A DNA stretch of 64,000 nt from Macrocystis pyrifera (Eukaryota; Sar; Phaeophyceae; Laminariales; Laminariaceae), in the NCBI GenBank assembly GCA_031763025.1, contig JASSKH010000003.1:6934718-6998717 (forward strand), in the 5' to 3' direction. The translations under genes were made by a program, and so were the position numbers. Shown here piece by piece: positions 1 through 10,358 of this stretch (the stretch's first letter is position 1; each line of letters opens with the position of its first letter). Under the pieces are notes generated by a model. That model had not been told where the DNA came from. It saw nothing but the letters and a program-made list of their open reading frames with translations, and made no database searches.

Positions 1-1127
1 CGCTGCCTGGCCGCATGTGGATCCCCGCTTGTGGATCCGCATACGTGACGTCGGGAAGTATCGCTTTATCGCGATACTCTGATGCCGTAGCATCTCGGAG
101 TCCTTCTGCCTCGATGAGGATGTCCATGCGGAGATCCCTGTTTGCGTGGAAAGGGGCTCCGCTTTCCATTTGGTGACGGATGGACATCCTCTTAAGGTGC
201 GGGAGAGCGCGTGCACCAGAGGTTGGGGCTGGTTTACTTGCGCGCCCGATCGATGACATAATCGTGCATGTCGCGTATTAGCCTCCGCTGCACCGCAGCA
301 GGGGCACCTTGCCGCTAGGAACTCCTCAATCCCCAGAAACTGCCTTCCCGCAGCCACAAACTCTGACGGTGGTATGACTCTGGCCGCGTCGACAGGTCTC
401 GCGCTTAGGAATGCAGTAGCCCCTGGTCCCGAGTGGCTCCGTTGCCGGGCCTTGGCCAGACCCCTCGACTCTTTCTCTTCTTGTGGGTTACCCGTGCCTC
501 GCTGGGTCGTCGTCTCGACGGGGAGCTGGTCCAGTGAAGCAACGTATCTCTCGTGACGATCTCGGTTTACCAGCTTCCCTAGTCTATGCTGCGCTTTGCT
601 GGAGCTGATAGATTCGGCATCGTGTGCCGGCAACACTTCTGCAACCGACAACCCTGAGGCCTCTTGTTCTCCTCCTCGAAATGCTCCCGCCAGCGTTCCG
701 ACACGATGTTCGCCATGGCCTCTTCTGAAACCCCATGCACATCGCGGGGGTCCCTGATGCTGTTCCAGATGCGCCGGACGAGGTCTGAATCGGGGAGCTC
801 CCTCCGGACTTTGTCCCCGATAGCGCCGGACAGGTCAGCAAGCACCTCCGGCACCGTCGCTGCCAAGCTTCCGACGGACGCTGACATTCTCCGGGCTTCA
901 TCCGATAGGTCTATTGTCCAAGGCATAAGCAGAAAAGGGCGGGACACCTCAACGTTAGCTTCGTATTTTACGTCCGCAGGTAGGAAGTTTTCATACCGCT
1001 TCGCCCATGTGCTCAGATGTAAATCATTAAAAAAAGTTTTCACGGAACAAATTAATCCGTATGCACTGTTGTTTTGAAATGTACGGGAAGTTAATTTATT
1101 TAGGAGACTGCCCACCAATGATGGCAT
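1..1127 (-). mobile_element. Degraded C-terminal part of a retroelement-like protein (zinc knuckle plus nuclease-like motif)
   Basis: Read on the minus strand from 1127 down to 1, three frames in succession give protein-like sequence. The first (1127-579) is rich in charged helix and contains WREHFEEENK. The second, from about 600 to 200, contains EEFLAARCPCCGAAEANTRH followed by ARLCHRS, a Cys/His knuckle. The third, about 200 to 1, contains LRMDILIEA and DKAILPDVTYADPQ, which resemble the D...D/E-x-K core of the restriction-like endonuclease in some LINE-type elements. At least two frame changes (near 600 and 200) separate them, so the copy looks dead. It runs off the left edge. The class assignment (LINE-like with a C-terminal nuclease) comes from remembered motif wording and is not certain. 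Confidence 0.45.
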
Positions 1128-1159
1128 TGTCTGAAGTAGTTTTGAACATTTCGTATTAT

Positions 1160-1612
1160 TAGTCGAAATTATCGGGATAATTGATTTTGTATACCGTCTA
1201 TTAATTGGAATTGCCCGGACAGTTGATTTAGAAAGCAGTCTGCTAATTGAAATTGTCCGGACAATTGATTTTGGAGACTGTGCATAAATTGGAATTGTCG
1301 GGCCAATTGATCTGGGAGACTGTCCATTAATTGGAGTTGTCGGGACAAATACTTTTGGCGTCAGTCTACTAATTGAAATTGTCCGGACAACTATTTCGGG
1401 GGGCTGACTATCAATTGGAATTGTCGGGACAGTTGATTCAGGAGACAGTCTGTCAATTGGAATTGGCCGGACAATTTATTTAGGAGAAGGTCCATTAATT
1501 GGAATTATCCCGACCATTGATTTCCGAGACTACCTATAAAGTGAAATTGTCTGGACAATAGGGCCAGGTAGGGGGCACTTCATTAATAGAAATTGTCTGG
1601 ATAATAGAGCTC
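1160..1612. repeat. 42-bp tandem array built on the palindrome AATTGTCCGGACAATT
   Basis: The core TTGTCCGGACAA or a close variant recurs at about 1211, 1253, 1295, 1337, 1379, 1421, 1463, 1505, 1547 and 1592, a steady spacing of 42 bp. The copy at 1251-1266 is a perfect 16-bp palindrome. Between cores lies a semi-conserved GGAGACTGTCCATTAATT spacer. The array sits directly upstream (minus-strand sense) of the retroelement-like reading frame. An ordered row of palindromes four helical turns apart is what a multivalent protein-binding region would look like, for example subterminal transposase sites. Function is inference. Confidence 0.8.
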
Positions 1613-1892
1613 GGCGCCTTTCAATTAACTGGAATTAGGAACCACAATAGACAGTCACTTCCAATAGGAAGCTATTAACAGACTATTGGACTATTGTCTA
1701 TTGTCCAGGGTTATATATAGTAGGGAACAAAAAGTCGTCAGGACCGAAAAATACACGGTGTTCAAACATACATGATGAGGAAACAATAACACGTGATTTC
1801 GGGTCCATCATGATCGGTTCTGTTCACGGCCCGAACCCCCGTACTACACGAGTATATACTACTGCTGCTGTGTGTAGTTTGGTTATTAATAT

Positions 1893-2051
1893 TACGGGGG
1901 GCCATGGTAAATAGGACCAGATATTGTTGGTAAAAATATGGAAATATATGGGTGTGTTCGTGTTCACAGTTAGATACTGTAAGAGTAGTAGGTCCTATTA
2001 TAACTAACTGTAGTAGTGGTAATAGGTCCTATTTAACTATGGTCCCCCGTA
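1893..2051. mobile_element. TA-target MITE, copy 1 (enlarged)
   Basis: This is the first of seven copies of a short element of about 105 bp. Its ends are inverted repeats reading TA-CGGGGGACCATAGTAAATAGGACC on one side and the complement on the other. Each well-preserved copy lies between two TA dinucleotides, the target duplication expected of Tc1/mariner-type transposons. The centre is AT-rich (AAATATTGTTAGTAAAAATA). There is no coding capacity. This copy is longer than the others because the GGTCCTATT portion near the right end is repeated. Confidence 0.7.
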
Positions 2052-2089
2052 ATAGCATTTTTACTGCAGTATCACGGGGGGAACTTATT

Positions 2090-3020
2090 ATTACTGTTGT
2101 GTACTTCATCGAAGCAGCAGGCCAGAGGTATAAGCAGACGGCCCAGTTTTTACACCTAGGCGGAATTATCCACGAAAACGCTGACCTCTCGCTCGAAATC
2201 GACCGACGGATCCGTCTCATGCGAGCATGCCTCAAACGGTTCGGCCCGGAGCTGTGTGATAGGACGACCGCCCCCCTTATAGCCTGAAAGTCCGAATGCT
2301 GAAGGCCGAGGTGATTGAGACCCTGCTGTACGGGTGTGTGACGTGGACCCTCAGAGCGGAACACTTTGCCAAGCTTCGAACGGCTCACCACCAAGTCCTA
2401 TTGCGAGTCATTGGCTTCCAGCGCCGACTTCGTACTGATCATACCACCCTCTCCTACGCGAAGGCCCTCAAGATGACACGTCGCGAGAGCATCGAAACGA
2501 CCATCCGCAAACGGCGTCTCTTCTTCGCGGGGGGGGTGGCACCGCAAAGCAAGGATCGATTACCCAGTCGGGTAATGTTCGGGACGATGGCTGGTGGGGA
2601 GAACCCGAGACCTGGTGGACAGGTGAAGACTTGGCATAGATGCATAGCCGAAGACCTTAGGGAGTTCCGAGCCACCGAAGGTCAACGGAACTTGCTCCCT
2701 TGGTGTTTGGAGTTGAAACCGCGCTGTGGCCCACTGCTGCAAAAAAGGCGGGGAAGTGGTACCGGGGGATCCTCGAAGCAGTCGAACGGTTCATGGTGAG
2801 GTGGCACGAGGCTGAGGCTGAGCTGAGTAGGCAGCGCCGCGCATCCGCCGTGGGTGGTGTCCAAGGGAATGGGGGGAGGAGGGGCAACAAGAGGAGTAGC
2901 AGAAAACCCGACCAAGGGAATGCGGAGAGGGGGGGGAACGGGAGTAGAAGGGAAACTACTGTGGACGAAAGTAGGAAGGAGATGGCAGACAGGGTAGCAA
3001 GGCACCGGGCAGACTAAGAA
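2090..3020 (+). mobile_element. LINE family A, 5'-truncated copy
   Basis: This is the 3' part of a non-LTR retrotransposon. Conserved wording shared with the copy at 5985-8130 includes LGGIIHENADLSLEI, LKAEVIETLLYGCVTWTL, LLRVIGFQRR and a tail with KWYRGILEAVERF and RWHEAEAELSRQRRA. The reverse transcriptase catalytic part is missing because the copy begins after it, next to the MITE at 1893-2051. The reading frame is broken at least twice. The tail ends with a conserved ACAGGGTAGCAAGGCACC segment before the untranslated end. Confidence 0.85.
2296..2799 (+). pseudogene. LINE family A, C-terminal reading frame
   Basis: The longest open stretch of the truncated LINE copy, 167 codons. It covers the thumb and C-terminal region, starting at LKAEVIETLLYGCVTWTL and continuing through IRKRRLFFAG and MFGTMAGGENPRPGGQ. 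No palm motif (YADD) is present. It ends where the frame shifts; the family continues in the next frame with LVFGVETALWPTAAKKAG at about 2690-2760. It is a relic and not expected to be translated as a functional protein. Confidence 0.8.
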
Positions 3021-3640
3021 GTAGAACATGCCTATACTACTCGTACCACCAACTGGTGCAGCTGGTTCGAACGTAGTCTTCCTTTGTCTTCCTTTGGTTT
3101 TTGTTTATTTCTGTTTCGCTTTATTTTCTTCTTTTTGCGCTGACCCTATATGTGATGTTCACTTTATTTTCTTTCTCTTCCTTTCTCCGATTGATAAGCC
3201 TTCTTGAAGGAGAGTGTGGGTGGATGACGAGCCTGCTTTGCTTGTTTCGTATTGTCTGACGCCGAGGGGCCGGGCATAGTTGACGAACGGACGAAGGTGG
3301 CAGACAGGGCAGCAAGGTACCAGGTGGATCAGCAGGGAGAACCTGGCTGTGCTACTTGTATCATAAACTGCTGCCGCTACCTGGAGGATGCTTTGTGCTT
3401 GGTTTGGTTTGCCTGTTATTTTCCCTTGGTTCTTAGTCTTAATCTGTTGACGACTTTAATAGTGGTGTTTTCCTTTTTTCCCTTTTTCTTCCAGTTCGTT
3501 CTTTTCAAGTGTCTGCCAGATCCCCTGCGGGCACGATATTTTGCTTTTATATATATTCATATATATATATATTTTTTTCTTGTTTCTTTTTCTCTTTCGA
3601 ATTGTCTTCTTTGTTTTTTTTTTTCTTTGTTTCGTTTCTC
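3021..3640 (+). repeat. LINE A 3' end and a second 3' tail fragment, T-rich
   Basis: About 3021-3120 is the untranslated tail of LINE A (ACTCGTACCACCAACTG is shared with the copies ending near 7990 and with the minus-strand tails at 42.3 and 42.7 kb). A second, shorter LINE-A tail lies at about 3265-3390, marked by GCAGACAGGGCAGCAAGGTA and ACTGCTGCCGC. The rest, to 3640, is pyrimidine-rich with long T runs and a TATATA microsatellite near 3550-3570. I see no gene. Confidence 0.6.
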
Positions 3641-4231
3641 TAGGTCATGGAATGTGTATATCGTGCCTGTCGTACGCATGATGACATGGCATTGCATTGC
3701 ATACGTGGCAACGTAAGTATCTCTGTTGTCGTTGTTGTTGTTTTCTTCACATTAAACCGTTCTTTCTACCCGTCTCTGTGTCGTAGTCTGTGACCACAGA
3801 GCTCGTATCTTTCTAGGGTGCAGAATCAGCACGGACACTGGGCTTGCTGGATGTCGACGAGTAGAAGAACGGTTTAATGTGAAGAACACACACACACACC
3901 CGTCGACATCCAGCACAACCAGTGTCCGTGCCGATTCTTCAATCCTAGAGAGAGATACAAGTTCTGTGGTCACAAAGCTACGCCAAGTGCCTGTCGTACG
4001 CAGTATGATGACATGGCATTGCATTGCATACGTGGCAACGTGCCTGTCGTACGCAGTATGATGACATGGCATTGCATTGCATACGTGGCAACGTAGTATC
4101 TCTGTGGCGTAGCTTTGTGACCACATAACTTGTATCTCTCTCGGATTGAAGAATCGGCACGGACACTGGTTGTGCTGGATGTCGACGGGTAGAAAGAATG
4201 GTTTAATGTGAAGAAAACAACAACAACAACT
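3640..4231. repeat. Scrambled cluster of an AAC-tailed short interspersed repeat
   Basis: The basic repeat, read in one sense, runs from CTAGGTCATGGAATGTG through GTGCCTGTCGTACGC, GGCATTGCATTGCATACG, GTGACCACAGAACTTG, GGCACGGACACTGGTTG and GTCGACGGGTAGAAAG to GGTTTAATGTGAAGAAAAC and an (AAC)n tail. Here at least five partial copies sit head to head and tail to tail: forward 3640-3724, reverse 3725-3780, forward 3781-3898, reverse 3900-3985, and forward 3986-4231 with its first part duplicated. Other copies lie at 4850, 5405, 8785, 38.5, 40.6, 41.9 and 49.9 kb. A microsatellite-tailed SINE is likely, but I see no clear pol III boxes. Confidence 0.75.
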
Positions 4232-4490
4232 CAGAACCAAACTCCTCGTGTGAAACATGAGGGAATTTATTCTGATGAGACGTTTTTTTGGGTCCACAAC
4301 GTCCGTTCTGGCTCGTACCTGGTACCAGTTACTTCGCTTAAAAAAAAAAAGAAGACATTTTTGTCATTATTTTAGTATATTATGTGTGGGGAATGGCAAT
4401 TGGGAAACGATTGGTCCAGGACTGGCAGAGAAGCGTATGATGAGGGATACTACTAATTTAAGGAAGGATATTCGATTTATTTATTACTAG

Positions 4491-4824
4491 CCGGCGTCCC
4501 CGGTGGCTTGGTGGTGGTTCGCGTGCCTATCAGGATCAATTTCGTGGGTTAAAGTCTCACCGAGTGCATGCTCGTAGGGGCTTTTTCTTGCATAAAAAAG
4601 TTGCTAAGCGGTAAGAGCGAGAGCGTGAGTAAGTTACATTCGATGAAAATCGACGAGCAGTGTGGGAATGCTGAACCCTATGCGCGGCAAGAAATAAAGG
4701 CACGTACCGGGGGGGAAAAGGGACGGCACCTGTGACCACGGCTTGTCCAGAAGATCGCTGAGGGTAAAACCTTCTACGAGTTAGGCTGGAGAGTATAAAA
4801 GTGATGATCAAAGAAAAAAAAAAA
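4491..4824 (+). mobile_element. tRNA-derived SINE, copy 1 (diverged)
   Basis: It begins GCCGGCGTCCCCGGTGGC and ends in an A run at 4814-4824. It matches the copies at 8386 and 8993 along its whole length, but with more differences. The B-box region reads GTGGGTTAAAGTCTCAC, so the TTCGAGT loop of the better copies is damaged. It contains GAAAATCGACGAGCAG and GTGACCACGGCTTGTCC as family landmarks. Confidence 0.8.
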
Positions 4825-4849
4825 GAAGGAACGGCATCTGATCTACAGT

Positions 4850-4850
4850 A

Positions 4851-4906
<56 letters not shown>

Positions 4907-5009
4907 GTTGTTTTCTTCACATTAAAATAAACCGTTCTTTCTACCCGTCGACATCCAGCACAACCAGTGTCCGTGCCGATTCTTCAATCCTAGCGAGATA
5001 AAAGTTCTG
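4850..5009 (-). repeat. AAC-tailed short repeat with a long (GTT)n run
   Basis: A (GTT)n microsatellite of about 57 bp (4850-4906) is the complement of the AAC tail. It is followed by TTCTTCACATTAAA, the CGTCGACATCCAGCAC block and the GATTCTTCAATCCTAGCGAG block of the repeat. The copy is truncated at about 5009. The plus-strand valine-rich frame through the GTT run is an artefact of the microsatellite. Confidence 0.8.
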
Positions 5010-5984
5010 TGGTACGCCATATTGTCGGAAGGCAAAATAATAATAATAATAATATCTTCGCCCTTCTTTTTCCTCTGCTTTCACTCAGATCCGGGGTCAA
5101 ATGCGCCTTGTACTCGAATGTAGCAGGCTCTCGTCCCCCCCCCCCCCCCCCCCGACACTGCGGTTCGTGCCTTCATTTTTATTGCGAGAAGACTTCTTCA
5201 GCCATTATTTCTCTTCCTTTGTCGACTCTCGCGTCGAAAGTTCGCCTATTATACCCATACATACGCTACGCGCTCTCTCTCTCAGCAGTTCAGTTGCTCC
5301 TTTTTTTACTCCCTTCCTAGCAATACTGTTAATACTACAGCATGCCAGCATATACTACTATTAATACAGTAACAAAACTGCATGCTGCTGTAGTAGTAGT
5401 ATAGTATGCCGACGGGTAGAAAGATAAAGCAGTTTATTTAATGTGAAGAACGCACACATACTACACACAACACTTGTATACCAGTATTACATATACTACA
5501 GGCACTACTCGTATAGCGTGCCTTTGCCATTCTTGTTTACGTCAATCCGTTATATATACGAATCACTCGATCGACCGATCGGGTGTATCTTTATATTTAG
5601 CAGCAAGCAGCAGAGGGGTGAAGACCATCGATTAACGATTAACAATAGTATCTGCGCATGCATGTGAGACTCAGTGTGTTCTCCTTTTTTTTTAAACTGT
5701 GTTAAGATCAACGGTTGCGGGACACTTTGTATCCCTGGACAGGTCTGCCTTTTAAGTCTGTAATCGTTGGGACTCACGTGTGTTGCTTGCTTGGCTATAG
5801 AAGAAGAGCAGTTTTATCCCTTTCGTGCACGCGGAGACTGAGACCAAGCTCGTGTGCCTCTGGAAAACCCCTGGTTTTCCATCTAAGATACGCCTTCCAA
5901 GTACTACAAATACGTTCCCAGTGACTGAACCCAGGTAATTACGGGGCTTTCAACCTCATACAAAGCAGTATCATAACACTAGCC
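5010..5984. other. No gene seen; repeat debris
   Basis: Includes an ATA/AAT microsatellite near 5036-5052, a run of about 18 C at 5136-5153, a partial AAC-tailed repeat at about 5408-5456, and TACTACTGCTG / TATTAATAG type short motifs. No open frame here shows recognisable protein wording or paired splice sites. Confidence 0.5.
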
Positions 5985-8130
5985 CACTCTGGTGAGCCGT
6001 ATATGCAGAATTATAGGAAATTCGTGGAAACCCCGATTCCACGAACTAGAACATGAGTCGAAGATGCGGCTCCTCAAAACCCACTCCCACACCTCTGAAC
6101 GGCGAGGCAACGAAGCCGGCAAAGTACGTAAAAAAATAAAGGGAAGACCTAGCCTTAAGGGGCAGGAAGAAATCGTCGATGAAAGCCATCGCCATGCCGC
6201 CCGCACGGGGGGGGGGGCGAGGAAGATGCACGGAAAAGCGAAAAGTGAGTACGGGAACGAAAAGAAAAATAACACGGGAGACGGCAAGAACCACCTAAAC
6301 TCAGTCCACAACTAACTCTGAAAGCGCGTCCTGGGCCGCAATTGAGCGGCCGAGTGCCCAGATCAGTCCCGACACTGGGCGGGGGGGGTAGGCAGGACAG
6401 AATACGCAAAAGCACATGCCCAACCCAGCCCCCCCAAAAGGAAAACACACCAGAAACATATCGGGCAGACAAAAAATCACCCCCCAAAGTCCAGGAAGAC
6501 GCAGTATCATAACAACCGTTCATTCTGTACCCGGCGACACCCAGCACAGGTACTCACACACCTTGGTGTACCAACCAAGATGCTCACAATCATTCGCATT
6601 TTTCACGAAGTCATGCGGGCTCGCGTGCGTGCGGATGACGGTGAACACTCGGACTGGTTCGATGTAACTCAGGGGCTGCGGCAAGGCTGCGTACTATCGC
6701 CGTTACTGTTCAATGTGTTCTTCGCCGCTGCGATACACATCGCGCTGGTACGCCTCAGCAAAGACGAATGCATTGTAAGGGATTAGGTTCATTTCGAAGA
6801 GGACAGGGATATCGGAAAAGAGGAACCGTTGGCATGCGTGCAAAGGGCTGTGTGGGGCATGTTGTATGCAGACGACGCAGGAATAGTCTCGAAGTCGGCG
6901 GAAGGCCTTGCAAGAATGATGACAGTCATCGTGACTGTCTTCGAAGCAGTAGGTCTCACGGTATTCGAAAAGAAGACAGGGACGATGCTCCTACGAACAC
7001 CGGATAAGACGTTTACCACCTCACCGCTCGCGATCGAAGCTGCAGGCCAGAAATATAAACAGACGTCACAGTTTTTATACCTAGGAGGCATTATCCACGA
7101 GAACGCTGACCTCTCCTTCGAAATCGAGCGACGAATTCGTCTGATGATGCGGGCATGCCTCAAACGGTATTGTTCGGAACTGTACGATAGGACGAACGCA
7201 CCGCTTAGTCTGAAAGTCCGGATGCTGAAGGCCGAGGTGATTGAGACCTTGCTGTACGGTTGCGTGACGTGGACCCTCAATGCGGACCACTTCGCCAAGC
7301 TCCGATCAGCCCACCACGAAGTCCTTCTGCGAGTCATTGGCTTCCAGCGCCGACCACGCACCGACCACACCACCCTCTCGTACGCGAAGGCGCTCAGGAT
7401 AACACGATGCAAAAGTATCGAAACGACCATCCGTAAACGGCGACTCTACTTTGCGGGGGCTCTGGTGCGGCAACATAAGGGGCGATTGCCCAGTCGGTTC
7501 ATTTTCGGGACGATCGCTGGTGGGGAGAGCCCGAAACCAGGCGGGCAGCTCAAGACTTGGCCTAGGGCCATTGCTGAGGATCTTAGAGTGTTCAAAGCTA
7601 CCGAGGGATCAACGGAAGACTCCCCTTAGTCTTTGGAGTTGGGACCGCACTGTGGCCCACTGAAGCAAAACAGACGGGAAAGTGGTACCGGGGAATCCTC
7701 GAAGCAGCTGAACAGTTCATGGGCAGGTGGCACGAGGCTGAGGCAAAGCTGAGTAGACAGCGCCGCGCATCTGCTGCGGGTAGTGTTAAAGGGAACGGGG
7801 GGAGGGGTAACAGCAGCTGGGGTAGAAGGAACACCGTACAAGTGTATGGGGGCAGGGGGGGGGAACGGGAGGAGTAGAAGGGAAACCGCGGTAGAAGAGA
7901 GTAGCAAAGAGACCGCAGACAGGGTAGCAAGGTACCAGGCCGACTAATAGGTTGGACTTTTCTTTGCTACTCGTACCGCCAACTGCTGCGGCCCTTCGGT
8001 ATATGTATTGGCTTGGTGCTTTGATTTTTTCCGTGACTTAACATTTTCCTATCTTTTCCCCTTCATATCCTTATGAAAGAAGTACTACATAGTGGGTGGG
8101 TGATGAGCGTATTTTGGCCCACTAATTATT
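5985..8130 (+). mobile_element. LINE family A, longest copy, 5'-truncated
   Basis: The most complete family A copy. Upstream of the reverse transcriptase, about 5985-6550 carries basic, degraded sequence (RKKIKGRPSLKGQEE) that may be the preceding part of the open reading frame. The reverse transcriptase follows at 6556-7629. After 7629 the frame shifts and the family C-terminus continues (GKWYRGILEAAEQF, SRQRRASAAG, ADRVARYQAD) to a stop near 7948, then the 3' untranslated tail to about 8130. No 5' end, promoter or target duplication was found. Confidence 0.8.
6556..7629 (+). pseudogene. LINE family A reverse transcriptase with one in-frame stop
   Basis: One frame runs from [16 protein letters not shown] through [17 protein letters not shown] (the fingers/palm motif preceding the catalytic loop), then a TAG at 6784-6786, then VQRAVWGMLYADDAGIVS with the YADD catalytic motif, and the thumb region (FLYLGGIIHENADLSFEIER, LKAEVIETLLYGCVTWTL). 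It would copy element RNA into DNA at a nicked chromosomal site. The N-terminal palm aspartate region lies upstream of what I can read. One stop and one downstream frameshift make this copy non-functional. The wording resembles RTE-like elements, but I cannot assign the clade. Confidence 0.85.
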
Positions 8131-8385
8131 TCTCTTTTTACTTAGTTAAGTGTTCCCCGGGATGCATATTTCCCCTTTTCCTTCCCGTTCCTTCCCCCTT
8201 GCACGTCCATTTTGGCTCATGCTCGGGGTATGTCTGAGCTTTGGCTTCCCATTTTATTTATTTATTTGGGATTCTTCTCCTTTTCTTTTTCGCCGGTTTG
8301 TTTTCTTCGTTGCTTCTCTTTCTTTATTATGGTGTATTTTGGTTGCTGGCGTATGTATGTATTATGTTGTGTCGGCCGCACCTAG

Positions 8386-8728
8386 TGCCGGCGTCTCCGG
8401 TGGCTTGGTAGGTGGTCCGCGAGCCTATCAAGATCAATTTCGTGAGTTCGAGTCTCACCGAGTGCATGCTCATAGGGACTTTTTCTTGCATAAAATTGAT
8501 TTTAGCGGAAAGCGCGAGAGCGTGAGTCAGCTGTACATTCGATGAAAATCGACGAGCAGTGGGAATGCTGAACCCTATGCGCGATAAAAACTAAAGGCAC
8601 GTACCGGGGGGGAGAAGGGACGACACCTGTGACCACGGCTTGTCCAGAAGATCGTCGAGGGTAAAACCTCCTACGAGTGGGCTGGAAAGTAAAAGTGATG
8701 ATGAAAAAAAAAAAAAAAAAAAAAAAAA
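8386..8728 (+). mobile_element. tRNA-derived SINE, copy 2 (best preserved)
   Basis: It starts near GCCGGCGTCTCCGGTGGC. TGGCTTGGTAGG matches the pol III A box (TRGCNNAGYNGG) at 11 of 12 positions. GTGAG-TTCGAGT-CTCAC forms a perfect T-arm with the B box inside. After about 270 bp of unrelated body it ends in 25 A at 8704-8728. This is the classic layout of a SINE moved by LINE machinery. It is not a functional tRNA: no acceptor stem or anticodon arm closes around these boxes. Confidence 0.9.
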
Positions 8729-8784
8729 GTGCGAAGGCAAGGTATTATTGCGTGGTAGGCTATTAATGCATTACGGTGTGTTAT

Positions 8785-8985
8785 CTGTGTCGTAGTCTGT
8801 GACCTCAGAGCTCGTATCTTTCTAGGGTGAAGAATCAGCACGGACACTGGGCTTGCTGGATGTCGACGAACGAGTAGAAGTAGGGTTTAATGTGAAGAAC
8901 AAACACACTTACCACCCAACCACCCGTGCTGGTTCTTCAATCGTAGAGCGAGATACCGGTACAAGATCTGTGGTCATAAAACAAA
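8785..8985. repeat. Two head-to-head fragments of the AAC-tailed repeat
   Basis: A forward fragment (GTGTCGTAGTCTGTGACC to GTTTAATGTGAAGAAC, about 8785-8900) meets a reverse fragment (GGTTCTTCAATCGTAGAGCG to CTGTGGTCATAAAAC, about 8930-8985). The reverse fragment contains a 6-nt extra segment, CCGGTA at 8956-8961, absent from sister copies. Confidence 0.7.
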
Positions 8986-8992
8986 AACGACA

Positions 8993-9323
8993 TTTTTTTT
9001 TTTTTTTTTTTTTTTTTTCATCATCACTTTTACTTTCCAGCCCACTCGTAGGAGGTTTTACCCTCGACGATCTTCTGGACAAGCCGTGGTCACAGGTGTC
9101 GTCCCTTCTCCCCCCCGGTACGTGCCTTTAGTTTTTATCGCGCATAGGGTTCAGCATTCCCACTGCTCGTCGATTTTCATCGAATGTACAGCTAACTCAC
9201 GCTCTCGCGCTTTCCGCTAATCAATTTTATGCAAGAAAAAGTCCCTATGAGCATGCACTCGGTGAGACTCGATCTCACGAAATTGATCTTGATAGGCTCG
9301 CGGACCACCTACCAAGCCACCGG
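8993..9323 (-). mobile_element. tRNA-derived SINE, copy 3 (inverted)
   Basis: The poly-T start at 8993-9019 is the complement of the A tail. The body matches the 8386-8728 copy with only a few substitutions and one 3-nt length difference. The B box reads GTGAGATCGAGTCTCAC, with one change in the loop. With copy 2 it forms an inverted pair separated by about 265 bp. Confidence 0.9.
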
Positions 9324-10211
9324 GACGTACATGCTATTAATAAATAGAGAGAGAGATACATTGAGCACCTAGAGCCGACTTCGTATATCTAGTATTATGA
9401 TGCAATGCCATCGTGTCATCGTTCGTTATGTTCAGTCATCATACAGTTAGTAGTACAGAGTAGCTCTATAGACAAGGTATGATCCATACAGCAGCAGTAC
9501 TACTCGTATGTAAGGATAATGAGGTGGTGTACGTACCTGAAAGTGTGGTAATAATACGAACGAGGTGGATACATCTACGACAAAATAATATTATTTGGTC
9601 CTGGTATAATATTTGTCATGCACAACAAGCACAGCTCATGATCTCACAGCAGCACAACAAGCACAGCTCACACGTTTTATTACTTTTAGCTTCCGGCATT
9701 TTTTACATGAATATAATGCAGCAGCAGTATGTTCAGTTGCTGGTTTCTGGTCGCCAGCTGTCGTAAGTGAGAATGTGATATGGGTGGCCGCATCACACGA
9801 AGTTGTGGGCAAGTAGGCAGGTGGCCGCGGTCAGCGTACTCACTCATAGTTCTCGAAAAAAAAAAACGAAGAAACATAAAGGAAGAACTCCGGGTTTCCC
9901 AAAATACCACCAAAATAACATTATCTTGCACGAAGCAGGCCCCCTCGGCGGTATGGCACTTCCAGGCGGCATATTAGTCCGACGTGTGGAATGGCGGGAA
10001 AAATCTTTATAGATATAATTTTCCTAGAATTTTCGAATACTCCCAACACAAAACAACAACAACACCGGTGCTGTCACTGCTTGCTGTCCCGACCAAATCC
10101 CCAGCACAACAAGACACAGCAGTATACACAACCACAGCAGTAGCAGCAGCAGCAGCACTGAAGGAGTAGTAGTCGCGCGCCACAACAAGCGATACCTGTA
10201 CCTCACCACAG
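9324..10211. other. No gene assigned; possible upstream part of the 10.2-kb gene
   Basis: Contains GAGAGAGAGATA simple sequence, a repeated CAGCACAACAAGCACAGCTC segment (two copies near 9625-9670) and AAC/CAG triplets. A frame at about 9935-10010 reads like a short exon (HEAGPLGGMALPGG) but lacks a clean donor. Earlier exons of the gene at 10212 should lie in or left of this stretch. Confidence 0.35.
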
Positions 10212-10326
10212 AATCCCCTTGGGATGGGTGTCACGTCAATCGAAGCCGAGGAGTACCCCGGGCGACCAAGGGCGGATGCTAGGACGTCGCTCGACGGAGA
10301 ACCCTGCAGTGTGGAACAAGACGAGC

Positions 10327-10358
<32 letters not shown>

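Noticed and set aside
3888-3898. CRISPR-like or other spaced direct repeats in the 3.6-4.2 kb cluster
   Set aside because: The units alternate in direction, have no constant spacer length and belong to an interspersed repeat in a eukaryotic genome.
4850-5001. Plus-strand valine-rich reading frame
   Set aside because: It is the (GTT)n tail of the AAC-tailed repeat read in frame, followed by repeat sequence.
8386-8470. A tRNA gene
   Set aside because: A and B boxes are present, but there is no acceptor stem, D-arm or anticodon arm that closes; the sequence is the head of a SINE with a poly-A end.
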